This document shows, piece by piece, positions 17,620-26,890 of a stretch of 64,000 nucleotides of DNA; positions within the stretch are counted from its first letter, which is position 1; each line of letters opens with the position of its first letter. The DNA comes from Synergistaceae bacterium. Lineage in GTDB: Bacteria > Synergistota > Synergistia > Synergistales > Aminobacteriaceae. The notes beneath the pieces are model-generated. The model was not told where the DNA came from. It saw only the letters and a list, made by a program, of their open reading frames with translations, and did no database searches. Where the stretch lies: the NCBI GenBank assembly GCA_018436725.1, contig JAHDKT010000062.1, forward strand, positions 1 through 64,000, in the 5' to 3' direction. The translations under genes and the position numbers were made by a program.

Positions 17620-18428
17620 AATTCCTCGACCATCTCACATTCGGCCAGTACGTGCCCGCGGACTCTCCGGTACATCGTCTCGACCCGCGCTGCAAGATAC
17701 TTGCGGTGCTCGTCGTCCTTACCGGTATTTTTCTTGCGCGGCATATTCTCGTGTTCGCGGCGTGGGGAGGACTTCTCTTTTCGCTCGCCGCGCTCTCTCG
17801 CCTTCCGTTCCGTCTCGTTCTGCGCTCCGCGAAGCCCGTGCTCATACTTGTCTTCTTCACGGCGTTCATACATGTCTTTTTCACCGACGGCGCTCCGCTC
17901 CTGGAAGTAGGATGGGTCACCATTACAAGAGAGGGAGTTTTCGGCGCGGTCTATATGGGGCTTCGGCTTCTCTTTCTGGTGCTCTTCGCCTCGTTTCTTA
18001 CGCTCACTACCAAGCCGATGGAGCTTTCGGACGGACTCGAACGTCTCTTCTCTCCCTTTGCCCGATTCGGCTTTCCCGCGCATGAACTGGCCATGATGAT
18101 GACGATCGCTCTCCGCTTCATTCCGACCCTCCTCGACGAGACCGACCGTATCATGAAGGCGCAGCTCGCACGAGGAGCCGCCTTCGACCGCGGGAACCTC
18201 TGGAAGCGCCTTAAAGCCTTCCTTCCCGTGCTTATTCCTCTGTTCGTCATCGTCTTCCAGAGGGCGGAGGATCTTGCGACCGCCATGGAAGCGCGCTGCT
18301 ACAGAGGGGGGGAGGGGCGCACCAGAATGTCCCCGCTCGTCTGGAGATCGTCCGACACGCTCGGCGCCCTTCTTGTCCTCGGCATTGTCGTCGGGCTGGT
18401 CGTCGGCGACAGGAGTTTCCTTTCGTGA
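17616..18428 (+). CDS. ecfT: ECF transporter transmembrane protein EcfT
   Basis: A 270-residue membrane protein with several hydrophobic helices, starting at the ATG that overlaps the ecfA2 stop and follows AGGAGG. Two short Ala-Arg-Gly-type motifs, AQLARGA and MEARCYRGG in the C-terminal third, are the coupling-helix motifs that contact the ATPases. No S component is encoded here, so this is likely a shared (group II) module. Its stop overlaps the truA start. Confidence 0.94.
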   Translation: MKFLDHLTFGQYVPADSPVHRLDPRCKILAVLVVLTGIFLARHILVFAAWGGLLFSLAALSRLPFRLVLRSAKPVLILVFFTAFIHVFFTDGAPLLEVGWVTITREGVFGAVYMGLRLLFLVLFASFLTLTTKPMELSDGLERLFSPFARFGFPAHELAMMMTIALRFIPTLLDETDRIMKAQLARGAAFDRGNLWKRLKAFLPVLIPLFVIVFQRAEDLATAMEARCYRGGEGRTRMSPLVWRSSDTLGALLVLGIVVGLVVGDRSFLS

Positions 18429-19192
18429 AATACGCTGCGGTCGTGGGGTATCTGGGTACATCGTTCTCCGGATGGCAACGTCAGAGCAGCGGTATCGGCG
18501 TTCAGGAAAAAATCGAGGACAGTTTGAAGACCATCTCCGGCCGGGAGGTCTCCGTCACAGCCGCCGGTCGAACCGACGCGGGCGTCCATGCGCGGGCGCA
18601 GGTTATCTCGTTCGAACTCGACAGAGTATGGCGTCCCGACAAACTTCTACTCGCCGTCAACTTTCACCTTCCGCCCGATGTGAGCGTCATGAAGATCGCC
18701 CACGCTCCGCAGAGCTTCGACGCGCGGCGTTCCGCGCTCTGGAGAGAGTACCGCTACCTGGTCTGGCACGGCAACGCTTTCCCGCCGCTTCTGAGGGGGC
18801 TTGTCTGGTGGAACAAGTTCCGCTGGAACCGTGCCGAGACCCTGAAGGCCTGCGCGCTCTACGAAGGGACGCACGACTTCGGGGCGTTCTGCAAGACGAC
18901 GGAGCGCCCGGAACGTTCGGTTCGGACCGTCCTTAAAGCCACGCTCCGCAGAAAAGGAGACCTGACGGTCTTCACCGTCCGCGGCAATGCTTTCCTCACC
19001 AATATGGTGCGCATCATGGTAGGCAATCTCCAGGCCGTAGGCTACGGAAAAAAAGACCTTGACTGGCTTGCCGCCCTTCTCTCCGGAAGAACCAGGGCTG
19101 AATCCGCCATGACGGCTCCGCCCGAAGGCCTCTATTTATGGCGTGTGGGGTACGGAGAGGGTACCCCATTTCGCACGGACGGTATAGAATAG
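18425..19192 (+). CDS. truA: tRNA pseudouridine(38-40) synthase TruA
   Basis: The catalytic motif AGRTDAGVHARAQVISF contains the essential aspartate. The C-terminal FLTNMVRIMVGNLQAVG stretch is also characteristic. The 255-residue enzyme modifies the anticodon stem-loop of several tRNAs. It begins with GTG overlapping the ecfT stop by four bases. The order ecfA1-ecfA2-ecfT-truA after rplQ is common in Firmicutes. Confidence 0.95.
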   Translation: MKYAAVVGYLGTSFSGWQRQSSGIGVQEKIEDSLKTISGREVSVTAAGRTDAGVHARAQVISFELDRVWRPDKLLLAVNFHLPPDVSVMKIAHAPQSFDARRSALWREYRYLVWHGNAFPPLLRGLVWWNKFRWNRAETLKACALYEGTHDFGAFCKTTERPERSVRTVLKATLRRKGDLTVFTVRGNAFLTNMVRIMVGNLQAVGYGKKDLDWLAALLSGRTRAESAMTAPPEGLYLWRVGYGEGTPFRTDGIE

Positions 19193-19283
19193 AGAGCGTG
19201 TTCGAGGCGCGGGGTGCGCTCCGCATTCTTCACCGCGAGCTGAACGCGAACAGCCTCTTCATCATCCAAAGGAGGAAAACACC

Positions 19284-20330
19284 GTGTTTGGAACGGATAT
19301 CGGAATAGACCTTGGAACTGCAACAGTCCTTATCTACGTCAAGAACAAGGGCATCGTCCTGCGGGAACCGTCCGTGGTGGCGGTGGACCTTGATACAGGC
19401 AAAATTCTCGCGGTGGGGTACGAAGCCAAGAATATGGTCGGGCGAACGCCGGGAAGCATCACGTCCGTCCGTCCTCTCAAGGACGGCGTCATCGCCGACT
19501 ACACCATGACCGAGGCCATGCTGCACCACTTTATGCGCCGCGTCCTCAGGGGCTTCAACCGCTTCTTCCGCAACCGGGTCATGATCTGCGTTCCCTCGGG
19601 CGCCACGGATGTGGAACGCCGCGCGGTCCTCGAAGCGGCGGTGGAGGTGGGCGCGAAAGAGGCCTACCTTATCGAAGAACCCATGGCGGCGGCCATCGGC
19701 GCGAATCTCAACGTCGAAGAGCCCCGCGGAAAGATGGTCGTCGATATCGGCGGCGGCACAACGGATATCGCCGTCATCTCGCTCGGCGGCATCGTCGTCT
19801 CGAAGTCCCTCCGCATAGGGGGGGACCGCTTCGACGAAGGGATCATGCGCTACCTGCGCAAGCAGTACAACCTCGCTATCGGCGAACAGACCGCCGAAAA
19901 TCTCAAGATCATGATCGGTACGTGCCTCCAGGAAGCGCCGGATACGAAGATGATCCTCAAAGGACGCGATCTCGTCCAGGGGCTGCCCCGGCAGATAGAG
20001 GTCTCCAGCGCGAGCGTCTCGATGGCCATCGGTGAAATGGTCCAGGCGTTGATCGATGGCGTTCGAAATGTTTTGGAGCTAACGCCGCCGGAACTCTCCG
20101 CCGATATAATAGACAGAGGGATCGTACTCACAGGAGGAGGCGCTCTGCTTCGAGGCCTTACCGAGTTGATCACCCGCCAAACCGGCATCAACTGCTTCAC
20201 CGCGGACGACCCGATGGAGTGCGTCGCCCTCGGCACGGGAAAGGCTCTCGCCGAGATCGACAAACTGCAGGCCTCCGGGCGTAGCGGCATACTTGTGAAT
20301 CGCAGAAAAGGCCGGAAGAAAAAGTTCTGA
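19284..20330 (+). CDS. mreB: Rod-shape-determining protein MreB/Mbl
   Basis: An actin-like cytoskeletal ATPase of 348 residues. Phosphate 1 motif is GIDLGTATVLIYV, phosphate 2 is VVDIGGGTTDIAVISLGG, and the adenosine motif is VLTGGGALLRGL. It guides cell-wall synthesis at the membrane. The GTG start follows AAAGGAGG. No mreC or mreD follows; instead flgF and flgG do, the same linkage as mbl-flhO-flhP in Bacillus subtilis, so it may be the Mbl-type paralogue. Confidence 0.92.
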   Translation: MFGTDIGIDLGTATVLIYVKNKGIVLREPSVVAVDLDTGKILAVGYEAKNMVGRTPGSITSVRPLKDGVIADYTMTEAMLHHFMRRVLRGFNRFFRNRVMICVPSGATDVERRAVLEAAVEVGAKEAYLIEEPMAAAIGANLNVEEPRGKMVVDIGGGTTDIAVISLGGIVVSKSLRIGGDRFDEGIMRYLRKQYNLAIGEQTAENLKIMIGTCLQEAPDTKMILKGRDLVQGLPRQIEVSSASVSMAIGEMVQALIDGVRNVLELTPPELSADIIDRGIVLTGGGALLRGLTELITRQTGINCFTADDPMECVALGTGKALAEIDKLQASGRSGILVNRRKGRKKKF

Positions 20331-20392
20331 TCCGCCGGACGGAGTTGCACCTACGATTCCGGTCCCGGCGGACTTTCGAGGGAGGAAAACAC

Positions 20393-21202
20393 ATGCATCG
20401 GGGACTCTACGCCGCCGCATCCGCGATGATCGTCCAGGAGACAATGCACGACGTCGTGGCGAACAACCTCGCCAACGTGAGTTCGTCCGGGTTCCGGAGG
20501 CGGATACCCGTCAACAAATCGTTTCCCGAGGTGTTGATGGACCGTATCGAGAAGAAGTCGGAAGACGGCGAGATCAAGCTTGTCGCCCCTCCCTTCCAGC
20601 TCGGACTCAAGGGAAAGTTTCTCATCGGCGATCTCAGCCTCGCGAACGTCATCTCGGAGACATATATGAGCACCGAGTTCGGCGGACTCCAAGTGACGGA
20701 CAATCCCTTCGACGTCGCGATCGTCGGCGAAGGGTACTTCGCCGTTCAGGACGGCGCGGGGAATACGTATTACACACGTTCCGGCCACTTCCAGAAGAAT
20801 GCGGAAGGGCAGCTCGTCACGGAGGACGGCATGCTCGTCCTTGGAGACGGAGGCCCGATCGAAGTTGGCGATGCATCCCGTTTCGCCATTACGGAAAACG
20901 GCAATGTCGTCGCCGACGGCGCCGCGGTCGACATGTTCCAGGTTGTGACCTTCGACAACCCCACGTATCTCAGGCAGGTGGGCCGCACCGCGCTTGCCGT
21001 CACGCCCCAGTCCGGCGCGCCCGTTCCGGTGGAGGAGATCCGCCTCGAACCCGGCGCTCTGGAGACGTCCAACGTGAACGTGGTCGAGGAGATGGTCCGG
21101 ATGGTGGAGGCCCACCGAGCGTATGAATCGGCGTCCAAGGTGCTCATGACCCACGACGAACTCACGGGAAAACTGATCGCGTCCTACGGCAGGACGAGTT
21201 AA
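20393..21202 (+). CDS. flgF: Flagellar basal-body rod protein FlgF (FlhO-like)
   Basis: The N-terminal rod signature (ANNLANVSSSGFRRR, about residues 22-36) and the C-terminal heptad segment (ETSNVNVVEEMVRMVEAHRAYES) are typical of the FlgF/FlgG/FlgE family. ATG 20393 after GGGAGGAAAA gives 269 residues. It forms the proximal part of the distal rod. It is followed by flgG, flgA, flgH, flgI and a rod-binding gene, all on one strand with short gaps. Confidence 0.92.
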   Translation: MHRGLYAAASAMIVQETMHDVVANNLANVSSSGFRRRIPVNKSFPEVLMDRIEKKSEDGEIKLVAPPFQLGLKGKFLIGDLSLANVISETYMSTEFGGLQVTDNPFDVAIVGEGYFAVQDGAGNTYYTRSGHFQKNAEGQLVTEDGMLVLGDGGPIEVGDASRFAITENGNVVADGAAVDMFQVVTFDNPTYLRQVGRTALAVTPQSGAPVPVEEIRLEPGALETSNVNVVEEMVRMVEAHRAYESASKVLMTHDELTGKLIASYGRTS

Positions 21203-21218
21203 GCGGGAGGGAAAAGAA

Positions 21219-22007
21219 ATGCTCAGAGCTTTGTGGACAAGCGCAAGCGGAATGATCGCGCAGCAGACCAATCTCGACGTCACCACCAACAACCTCTCGA
21301 ACGTCAATACCGCCGGTTTCAAAAAGAAACGGGCCGATTTCGCCGATCTTCTCTACCAGATCAACAGGGAACCCGGCGCACCGGTGGAACCCGCGTCCAT
21401 GGTGCCTACCGGCGTCCAGGTCGGCCTCGGTGTCCGCGTCGTGGGAACGCCGCGCATCATGACGCAGGGCAATCTCCAGGTGACCGACAGACCTCTGGAC
21501 ATCACCATCGAGGGAGACGGCTTCTTCCAGGTCCTCCTGCCGAACGGCGAGGTGGCCTACACCAGGGCGGGGAACTGGAATCTCGACGGAGAAGGGCAGA
21601 TCGTCAACACGGACGGGCTGCTCATCGAACCGGCGCTCCTCGTCCCCGAGGACGCCACGGAAATCATGATCAGCCCCGAGGGTCTCGTCTCGGTGAAGAT
21701 CGACGGACAGGCCGAGCCCGAGGAGATCGGACAGATAGAACTCGCCCGCTTCATCAATCCGGGCGGTCTGCGCGCTATGGGCAAGAACCTCTTCATGGAG
21801 ACCGCCGCCAGCGGCGCCCCCATCGTCGGCAATCCGGGCGATGAAGGGCTCGGTCAGGTGCACCAGGGGATCCTGGAGATGTCCAACGTCCAGGTCGTCG
21901 ACGAAATGGTCAACCTCATCATCGCGCAGAGAGCCTACGAAGCGAACTCAAAGGGAGTGCAGACGGCGGACGACCTGCTCCGAATAGCGAACGGCCTCAA
22001 GAGGTAG
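21219..22007 (+). CDS. flgG: Flagellar distal rod protein FlgG
   Basis: This 262-residue protein opens MLRALWTSASGMIAQQ and has TTNNLSNVNTAGFKKKRADF, the FlgG rod motif. The C-terminal LEMSNVQVVDEMVNLIIAQRAYEANSK is the conserved coiled-coil end. FlgG polymerises into the distal rod through the periplasm. GCGGGAGGG precedes the ATG. Confidence 0.95.
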   Translation: MLRALWTSASGMIAQQTNLDVTTNNLSNVNTAGFKKKRADFADLLYQINREPGAPVEPASMVPTGVQVGLGVRVVGTPRIMTQGNLQVTDRPLDITIEGDGFFQVLLPNGEVAYTRAGNWNLDGEGQIVNTDGLLIEPALLVPEDATEIMISPEGLVSVKIDGQAEPEEIGQIELARFINPGGLRAMGKNLFMETAASGAPIVGNPGDEGLGQVHQGILEMSNVQVVDEMVNLIIAQRAYEANSKGVQTADDLLRIANGLKR

Positions 22008-22014
22008 GTCCGAG

Positions 22015-22935
22015 GTGCAGGATTTCAGCGTTTCTTCAAGGCGGAGCGGTGCGTATCCTCTCCGCCTTTCGTCTTTTCTCAGCCTCCTTCTTCTCGTCCT
22101 GCTTTTCGTTTCCCCCGCCGCAGCCGCCGACCTTGTCATCGAGATGGATTCCCTTATCGCCGTTTCGGGGAGCCCCTTTCCCCTCTCGGAGGCGGCCCGC
22201 ATCTCGGGAGACCCCGCGCTGGTTCAAAAAGCCGGAAATATTCTTCTTGATATTCCTCAGAACGGGGTGCTCTCACGAGACGAACTGCTCGACGCGGTTG
22301 TCGCGAAGGGCATCGGCGGCATTCGTCTCAAGCTCGTCATGCCTCAGGAGCTTCACATCGTTCTCGACGAGTCTCTCGAGGCGACCGTCAAGCGCCTTTC
22401 CGGGTGGAAGTGGGGCGTGACCGTCGAACCTCTCGGCCCGCTTCCTCCGGGTCGGATTGTCTCTCCTCTTTCCATTCCTCCCGGAACGGGATCCGCCACG
22501 CTTCGCTTCGCCGACGACCGGGGAAGCGAACGCGCGCTCGCAATCCGGCTCTCTTGGAGCCAGCCCGCCGTCGTCACGCTTCGTCCTCTCGAACGGGGGG
22601 CCGTCGTCTCCGCCTCGGACGTGGCGATACGCGAGGTGCGCGTCATGCGCTCCCAACCGCTCGCGTCGGCCTTGGAAGAGGTTGTCGGCCGCCGCCTCGG
22701 AAAGAATCTCTCTGCCGGCGAACCGATCCTCCTCAACTCCCTCTCGCTTTCTCCGATAATTCAAAGAGGGGACTCTGTTATAATAACGGTGCGGAGATCG
22801 GGGTTTCTCATCGAAGTCAGAGGAGAGGCTCTTGACGCAGGCGCCGAAGGAGAAAGTATCCGGGTGCGCAATCTGCAGAGCAGATCCGTGGTCCAGGCCG
22901 TGGTCGTCGGACCCGGAAGAGTGGAGGTGCAGTAA
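22015..22935 (+). CDS. flgA: Flagellar P-ring assembly chaperone FlgA
   Basis: The 306-residue product has an N-terminal hydrophobic signal (about residues 16-40, ending PAAAADL) and so is periplasmic. The C-terminal half has a SAF-like domain: VVTLRPLERGAVVSASDVAIREVRV, then GRRLGKNLSAGEPILLNSL and a final VRNLQSRSVVQAVVVGPGRVEV. FlgA assists FlgI assembly. The GTG start sits eight bases after AGAGG in the end of flgG. Confidence 0.9.
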   Translation: MQDFSVSSRRSGAYPLRLSSFLSLLLLVLLFVSPAAAADLVIEMDSLIAVSGSPFPLSEAARISGDPALVQKAGNILLDIPQNGVLSRDELLDAVVAKGIGGIRLKLVMPQELHIVLDESLEATVKRLSGWKWGVTVEPLGPLPPGRIVSPLSIPPGTGSATLRFADDRGSERALAIRLSWSQPAVVTLRPLERGAVVSASDVAIREVRVMRSQPLASALEEVVGRRLGKNLSAGEPILLNSLSLSPIIQRGDSVIITVRRSGFLIEVRGEALDAGAEGESIRVRNLQSRSVVQAVVVGPGRVEVQ

Positions 22936-22939
22936 AAAG

Positions 22940-23518
22940 ATGAAACGAATCGCGTGCGTTCTCGCCCTGCTGATGATGGCGTCGCTCGTTCCCTCGCCGA
23001 GCGCGAAGGCGGCGTCCCTATGGGACGACACTACGAACTGGATAGCCGACCGCCGGCCTTCGCGGATCGGCGATATCGTCACCGTCGTCGTCGACGAGAA
23101 GACGAAGACCAAGGACAAAGGTACGACCGAGGCCACCAAGACCAACAACAACAATGTCGACGACGGTTTCGGCATCTTCGACTTCATCCGGGCGTTCGGT
23201 TTCAAGTCGTCGAGCAAAATGACCGGGGACGGTTCCACCGAGCGGACCCACAGCGCCAAAGGACAGATAACCTGCCTCGTCACGGACATCCTCCCGAACG
23301 GTAACCTGATCATCGAGGGGACGAGAGACATCGCCACGCACGAGGAGACTCTGCAGCTCCGCGTCATCGGCGTGGTCCGCCCTCAGGACGTGGACAGCTA
23401 CAACAAGATCCGGAGCGACCTCGTGGCGAACGCCGAAATCGACATCCGGGGCAGGGGAACGATCTCCCGCCTCCAGAAGCCGGGCATTCTGACGCAGATT
23501 CTCCAAGCCGTATTCTAG
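22940..23518 (+). CDS. flgH: Flagellar L-ring protein FlgH
   Basis: FlgH forms the outer-membrane L ring. The family features SLWDDTTNWIADRRPSRIGDIVTVVV and the C-terminal RGRGTISRLQKPGILTQILQ are clear. ATG 22940 gives 192 residues with a signal peptide ending around AKAAS. Unlike E. coli FlgH it has no lipobox cysteine after the signal; the only cysteine in the leader is C6. It overlaps the frame end of flgA by spacing of just four bases. Confidence 0.93.
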   Translation: MKRIACVLALLMMASLVPSPSAKAASLWDDTTNWIADRRPSRIGDIVTVVVDEKTKTKDKGTTEATKTNNNNVDDGFGIFDFIRAFGFKSSSKMTGDGSTERTHSAKGQITCLVTDILPNGNLIIEGTRDIATHEETLQLRVIGVVRPQDVDSYNKIRSDLVANAEIDIRGRGTISRLQKPGILTQILQAVF

Positions 23519-23533
23519 AGGAGGCGCGCACGG

Positions 23534-24637
23534 ATGAAACGCTACGGAGCGGTATTTTTCGCACTGGCGGTGCTCCTTCTCTCGCCTTTTTGCGCGCGGG
23601 CATCCCACCCCGACGTCCGCATCAAGGACCTTGCCGACGTCGAAGGAGTCCGCTCGAATCAACTCGTCGGTCTCGGGCTCGTCATGGGACTTCAGGGGAC
23701 CGGCGACCGCAGCGCGATGGCCACGCAGATGATACGCAACCTCATGAGTCAGTTCGGCATAGCGGTGAACGACAAGGCGGTGCGCAGCCGCAACGTCGCC
23801 GTCGTCACCCTGACCGCCGACCTCCCTGCGTTCGCCCGCCCGGGACAGACGATCGACGTTACGGCCAGCGCGATGGGCGACGCCAAAAGCCTCCAGGGCG
23901 GAACGCTGCTGCAGACCCCTCTCAGGGCGGCCGACGGCAACGTGTACGCCGTGGCCCAGGGACCCTTGATGGTCGGCGGTTTTGCCGCCGAAGGGGCGGC
24001 GGGAGCGGTCACCAAGAACATCGTCACCGTGGGAAGAATCCCCGGAGGAGCGATCGTCGAACGCGATGTGCAGTCGGCCTTCACCTCCGGACGGCAGGTC
24101 AATCTGTTGCTGCGAAACCCCGATTTCACAACATCCGAGCGGATGGCCGCGGCGATCAACTCGGCGTTCGGCGGTATCGCATCGCCCGTGGACGCAGGCA
24201 GGGTCGCCGTCAACGTGCCCGCACAGTACGCTTCGTCGCCGGCGGCCTTTCTCGCCCGTATCGAAGGGATCTCGCTCCGTCCGGACACGGCGGCGCGCGT
24301 CGCGGTCAACGAGCGCACCGGAACAGTCGTCATGGGCGGCAACGTCCGCATCGGAGCGGTCGCCGTCGCCCACGGAAATCTCACGGTGCGCGTCACGGAG
24401 AGACCCGAGGTCGTCCAGCCGCAGCCGTTCGGAGGCGGAACCACCGCTGTCCAGCCGCGCACCGACATCGGCGTCAACGAATCTCCCGGCCAGTTCGTCG
24501 CTCTCGACTCCACGAACACGGTGCAGGAACTCGTCGACGCGCTCAATTCCGTCGGCGCCTCTCCGCGCGACGTCATCGCGATCCTCCAGGCCATAAAAGA
24601 GGCCGGAGCACTCCATGGAGAACTGGTGGTGATGTAA
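23534..24637 (+). CDS. flgI: Flagellar P-ring protein FlgI
   Basis: The 367-residue precursor has a signal peptide (residues 1-23, ending ARASH) and the FlgI hallmark VRIKDLADVEGVRSNQLVGLGLVMGLQGTGD. The C-terminal VQELVDALNSVGASPRDVIAILQAIKEAGAL is equally typical. FlgI forms the periplasmic ring around the rod in peptidoglycan. GAGGAGGCG precedes the ATG. Its presence with FlgH marks a diderm cell envelope. Confidence 0.96.
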   Translation: MKRYGAVFFALAVLLLSPFCARASHPDVRIKDLADVEGVRSNQLVGLGLVMGLQGTGDRSAMATQMIRNLMSQFGIAVNDKAVRSRNVAVVTLTADLPAFARPGQTIDVTASAMGDAKSLQGGTLLQTPLRAADGNVYAVAQGPLMVGGFAAEGAAGAVTKNIVTVGRIPGGAIVERDVQSAFTSGRQVNLLLRNPDFTTSERMAAAINSAFGGIASPVDAGRVAVNVPAQYASSPAAFLARIEGISLRPDTAARVAVNERTGTVVMGGNVRIGAVAVAHGNLTVRVTERPEVVQPQPFGGGTTAVQPRTDIGVNESPGQFVALDSTNTVQELVDALNSVGASPRDVIAILQAIKEAGALHGELVVM

Positions 24638-25003
24638 ATGAACATCGAGCCTCGCTTCGCTCCGTTCGTCCCCTCGAACGGAAAGATCGCGGCGGTCTCC
24701 GCCGAACTGAAAGGCACGAAGGAACGCGAAAAATTGAAAGAGGCCTGCCAGCAGTTCGAATCCATACTTCTGGCCGAACTCTGGAAGAAGATGAACGCCA
24801 ACGCCCGCAGCATTGGCGGCAGGAGCGACTCCGACCGCCCCTTCGGCCCGCTGGAGGACCTTGCCGTCGAAATGTCGGCGGAGCAGTTGACGAAGGAGGG
24901 CGGCGCAGGGATGTGGCGTATGCTCTACGACCAGCTCGCCATGCATCTGGACCAGGCGGATGCCGCAGCCGAAAGGGTGCGGACGGAAGAGGAGTCCGAA
25001 TAG
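24638..25003 (+). CDS. flgJ: FlgJ-type rod-binding protein (no muramidase domain)
   Basis: A 121-residue protein matching only the N-terminal rod-binding domain of FlgJ: KLKEACQQFESILLAELWKKM and the C-terminal GAGMWRMLYDQLAMHL. The glucosaminidase half of enteric FlgJ is absent, as in many non-enteric bacteria, so another hydrolase must open the wall. It starts directly behind the flgI stop. Confidence 0.88.
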   Translation: MNIEPRFAPFVPSNGKIAAVSAELKGTKEREKLKEACQQFESILLAELWKKMNANARSIGGRSDSDRPFGPLEDLAVEMSAEQLTKEGGAGMWRMLYDQLAMHLDQADAAAERVRTEEESE

Positions 25004-25420
25004 GTGTGGTGGGAGAAAGGGCTCCGTTTCACGTGCCTCGGTTGCGGCCGATGCTGCCGCGGCGAACCGGGAGCCATCTATTTCACGGTCGAGGAAGAGG
25101 AGCGAATGGCCGCCTTCCTCTCTTCTTCATTGTCCGAGTTTCGCCGCAGGTATGTCACTTCCCGATGGCGAGCGCCAAGCCTGAAGGAACGCCAGAACGG
25201 CGACTGCGTCTTTTATGACGCATCCTCCGACAGGTGCGTGCTCTATCCGGTCCGCCCGCTCCAGTGCCGCCTCTTCCCCTTCTGGCACGTCCTCCTCGAA
25301 TCCGAAGAGGCGTGGAACGAGGCTGCGGCTTCCTGCCCGGGTATGAACGAAGGAGCTTTCCATTCAGCGGAGGAGATTCGGACGCTTCTCGGGCTCAACC
25401 CCTTCCCCGACCTGCTATAA
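25004..25420 (+). CDS. YkgJ-family cysteine-cluster protein
   Basis: This 138-residue protein carries the conserved metal-binding cysteine cluster: CLGCGRCCRGEPG at residues 11-23, then CVFYD, CVLYPVRPLQCRLFPFW and a late CPG. The family is predicted to bind zinc or an iron-sulphur cluster, with no settled biochemical role. The GTG start lies one base after the rod-binding gene's stop, so it is co-transcribed with flagellar genes, although the family is not known to be flagellar. Confidence 0.85.
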   Translation: MWWEKGLRFTCLGCGRCCRGEPGAIYFTVEEEERMAAFLSSSLSEFRRRYVTSRWRAPSLKERQNGDCVFYDASSDRCVLYPVRPLQCRLFPFWHVLLESEEAWNEAAASCPGMNEGAFHSAEEIRTLLGLNPFPDLL

Positions 25421-25483
25421 TAGTTCCGTTGACGTTTTCGAACGTTCGGACGTTTCGGCGGAAGAAGAGCGAGGGGAGTGCGC

Positions 25484-26668
25484 ATGCAGATTCAAATCTG
25501 GTCGGACATGAACTGGAGGCTCATCCTTACGCTGATCCTTCTCAGCGGTACCCTTGCGTATCTGGGGGACGTCCTGGGGATGCGTATCGGCAAACGCCGC
25601 ATCTCCCTCTTCGGGCTCCGCCCCCGCGATACTAGCAGAGTCATCACCGCCTTCACCGGCATTCTCATCTCGATCGCCATCCTCGTCACCATGACGGTTA
25701 TCTCCGACAATGTTCGCACCGCCCTCTTCAGCATGAAATTTATCCAGGGACAGCTTCAGACCCTCACGCGCGACCTCCAGAAAAGCCGCGACGAAGCGGA
25801 ACTCATGGCCATCAACCTCGTCGGCAGCGAAACGCGACTGCAAGAGCAGCAACAAAAGCTCGCCGAAGTGCAGTCCGAACTCGGGACAGTCGCTCCCCTG
25901 CTCGACGAAGCGCGGCAGACTCTCGCGCGTATCCAGGCCGAAAAAGAGCAGATCGAGCAGGAAAAACTCGCGCTCTCCTATTCGGTCGAAGAACTCAAAG
26001 AGGAGGCGGAAGCCCTTCGAAAGGGCCTCATCCAGGTGCGCAGCGGACGCATCGCGGTCTTCGCCCGGGAAATTCTCGGTCAGTCCGCTGTGGAGCCGAT
26101 GAGCAGCCGGGGGGACGTCGAGCGCATCTTCCAGGATTTGCGCCGGCAGGCCGAATTCGTCGTCGCGGCCCGCACCGGGCAACCATCCGCAGAAATTCTC
26201 CTCGCGGTCGATCTGGAGAAGGAGGCCGAACGAATCGCCGAGTGCACGGAGCAGTCTTCGAGAAAGTTCGTCCGCACCGTGGCCGAAGCCAATGCAGTCT
26301 TCGGCGAGGACATCCGCGTCGTCTACGAAGTGTACGACAGCGTCCTCGTCTACAGAAAGGGCGAGATTCTTTACCGCCGGACGGTCTACCCCTACGAAGG
26401 GATCAACGCCGAGACGGAACTTCACCTCATCCTCAGAATGGTGAATAGGAAGGCCGTCGCCGACGATATCAAGCCCGACCCCGTCACCGGAAACGTGGGC
26501 GCGCTCGACGGAGCGCAGTTCTTCGAAGCCGTGGACCGGCTGTCGAGAGCCGGCGGCCCGGTCTCGGTGGAGGTTGTGGCGGCGGAGGACATTCATACGG
26601 AAGGGCCGGTGCGCGTCTCGATAGAGATACGTCCTGCCGGAGAAAATACGCAGCCTGTGGAGGAATGA
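25484..26668 (+). CDS. DUF3084 membrane and coiled-coil protein
   Basis: A 394-residue protein with two N-terminal membrane helices (about residues 11-32 and 53-73), a long coiled coil (about residues 85-190, rich in E, Q, K and L), and a C-terminal soluble domain. The segment between the helices (GKRRISLFGLRPRDTSRVIT) matches DUF3084 proteins, known from cyanobacteria and Synergistota; function unknown. ATG 25484 has better spacing from GAGGGGAG than GTG 25478. Confidence 0.8.
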   Translation: MQIQIWSDMNWRLILTLILLSGTLAYLGDVLGMRIGKRRISLFGLRPRDTSRVITAFTGILISIAILVTMTVISDNVRTALFSMKFIQGQLQTLTRDLQKSRDEAELMAINLVGSETRLQEQQQKLAEVQSELGTVAPLLDEARQTLARIQAEKEQIEQEKLALSYSVEELKEEAEALRKGLIQVRSGRIAVFAREILGQSAVEPMSSRGDVERIFQDLRRQAEFVVAARTGQPSAEILLAVDLEKEAERIAECTEQSSRKFVRTVAEANAVFGEDIRVVYEVYDSVLVYRKGEILYRRTVYPYEGINAETELHLILRMVNRKAVADDIKPDPVTGNVGALDGAQFFEAVDRLSRAGGPVSVEVVAAEDIHTEGPVRVSIEIRPAGENTQPVEE

Positions 26669-26671
26669 AAG

Positions 26672-26890
26672 ATGCTCATAGTCGCCTGTCAAATCTGCGG
26701 AGAAACCAAGGTGATCGCCGGAACGCCGGATACCGATGGAATGGCCCGCGCCATGTGGATATGCCCCGTCTGCGGGACGGGCCAAGTCGTGCAGCTACCC
26801 GTGGTCTCGGACGCGCGGAAATCCGACCTGCGCTCGATCGTATGCGGAATGGTTCTGGCGACCCACGGAGGCATGGAGGAACGCCCTTGA
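26672..26890 (+). CDS. Small zinc-ribbon-like protein
   Basis: A 72-residue protein with CQIC at residues 6-9 and CPVC at residues 31-34, the spacing of a two-knuckle zinc ribbon. It lies three bases after the DUF3084 gene and its stop overlaps the TTG start of the GNAT gene, so it is probably expressed with both. I do not recognise a family. The intact ribbon and coupled position argue for a real gene. Confidence 0.65.
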   Translation: MLIVACQICGETKVIAGTPDTDGMARAMWICPVCGTGQVVQLPVVSDARKSDLRSIVCGMVLATHGGMEERP

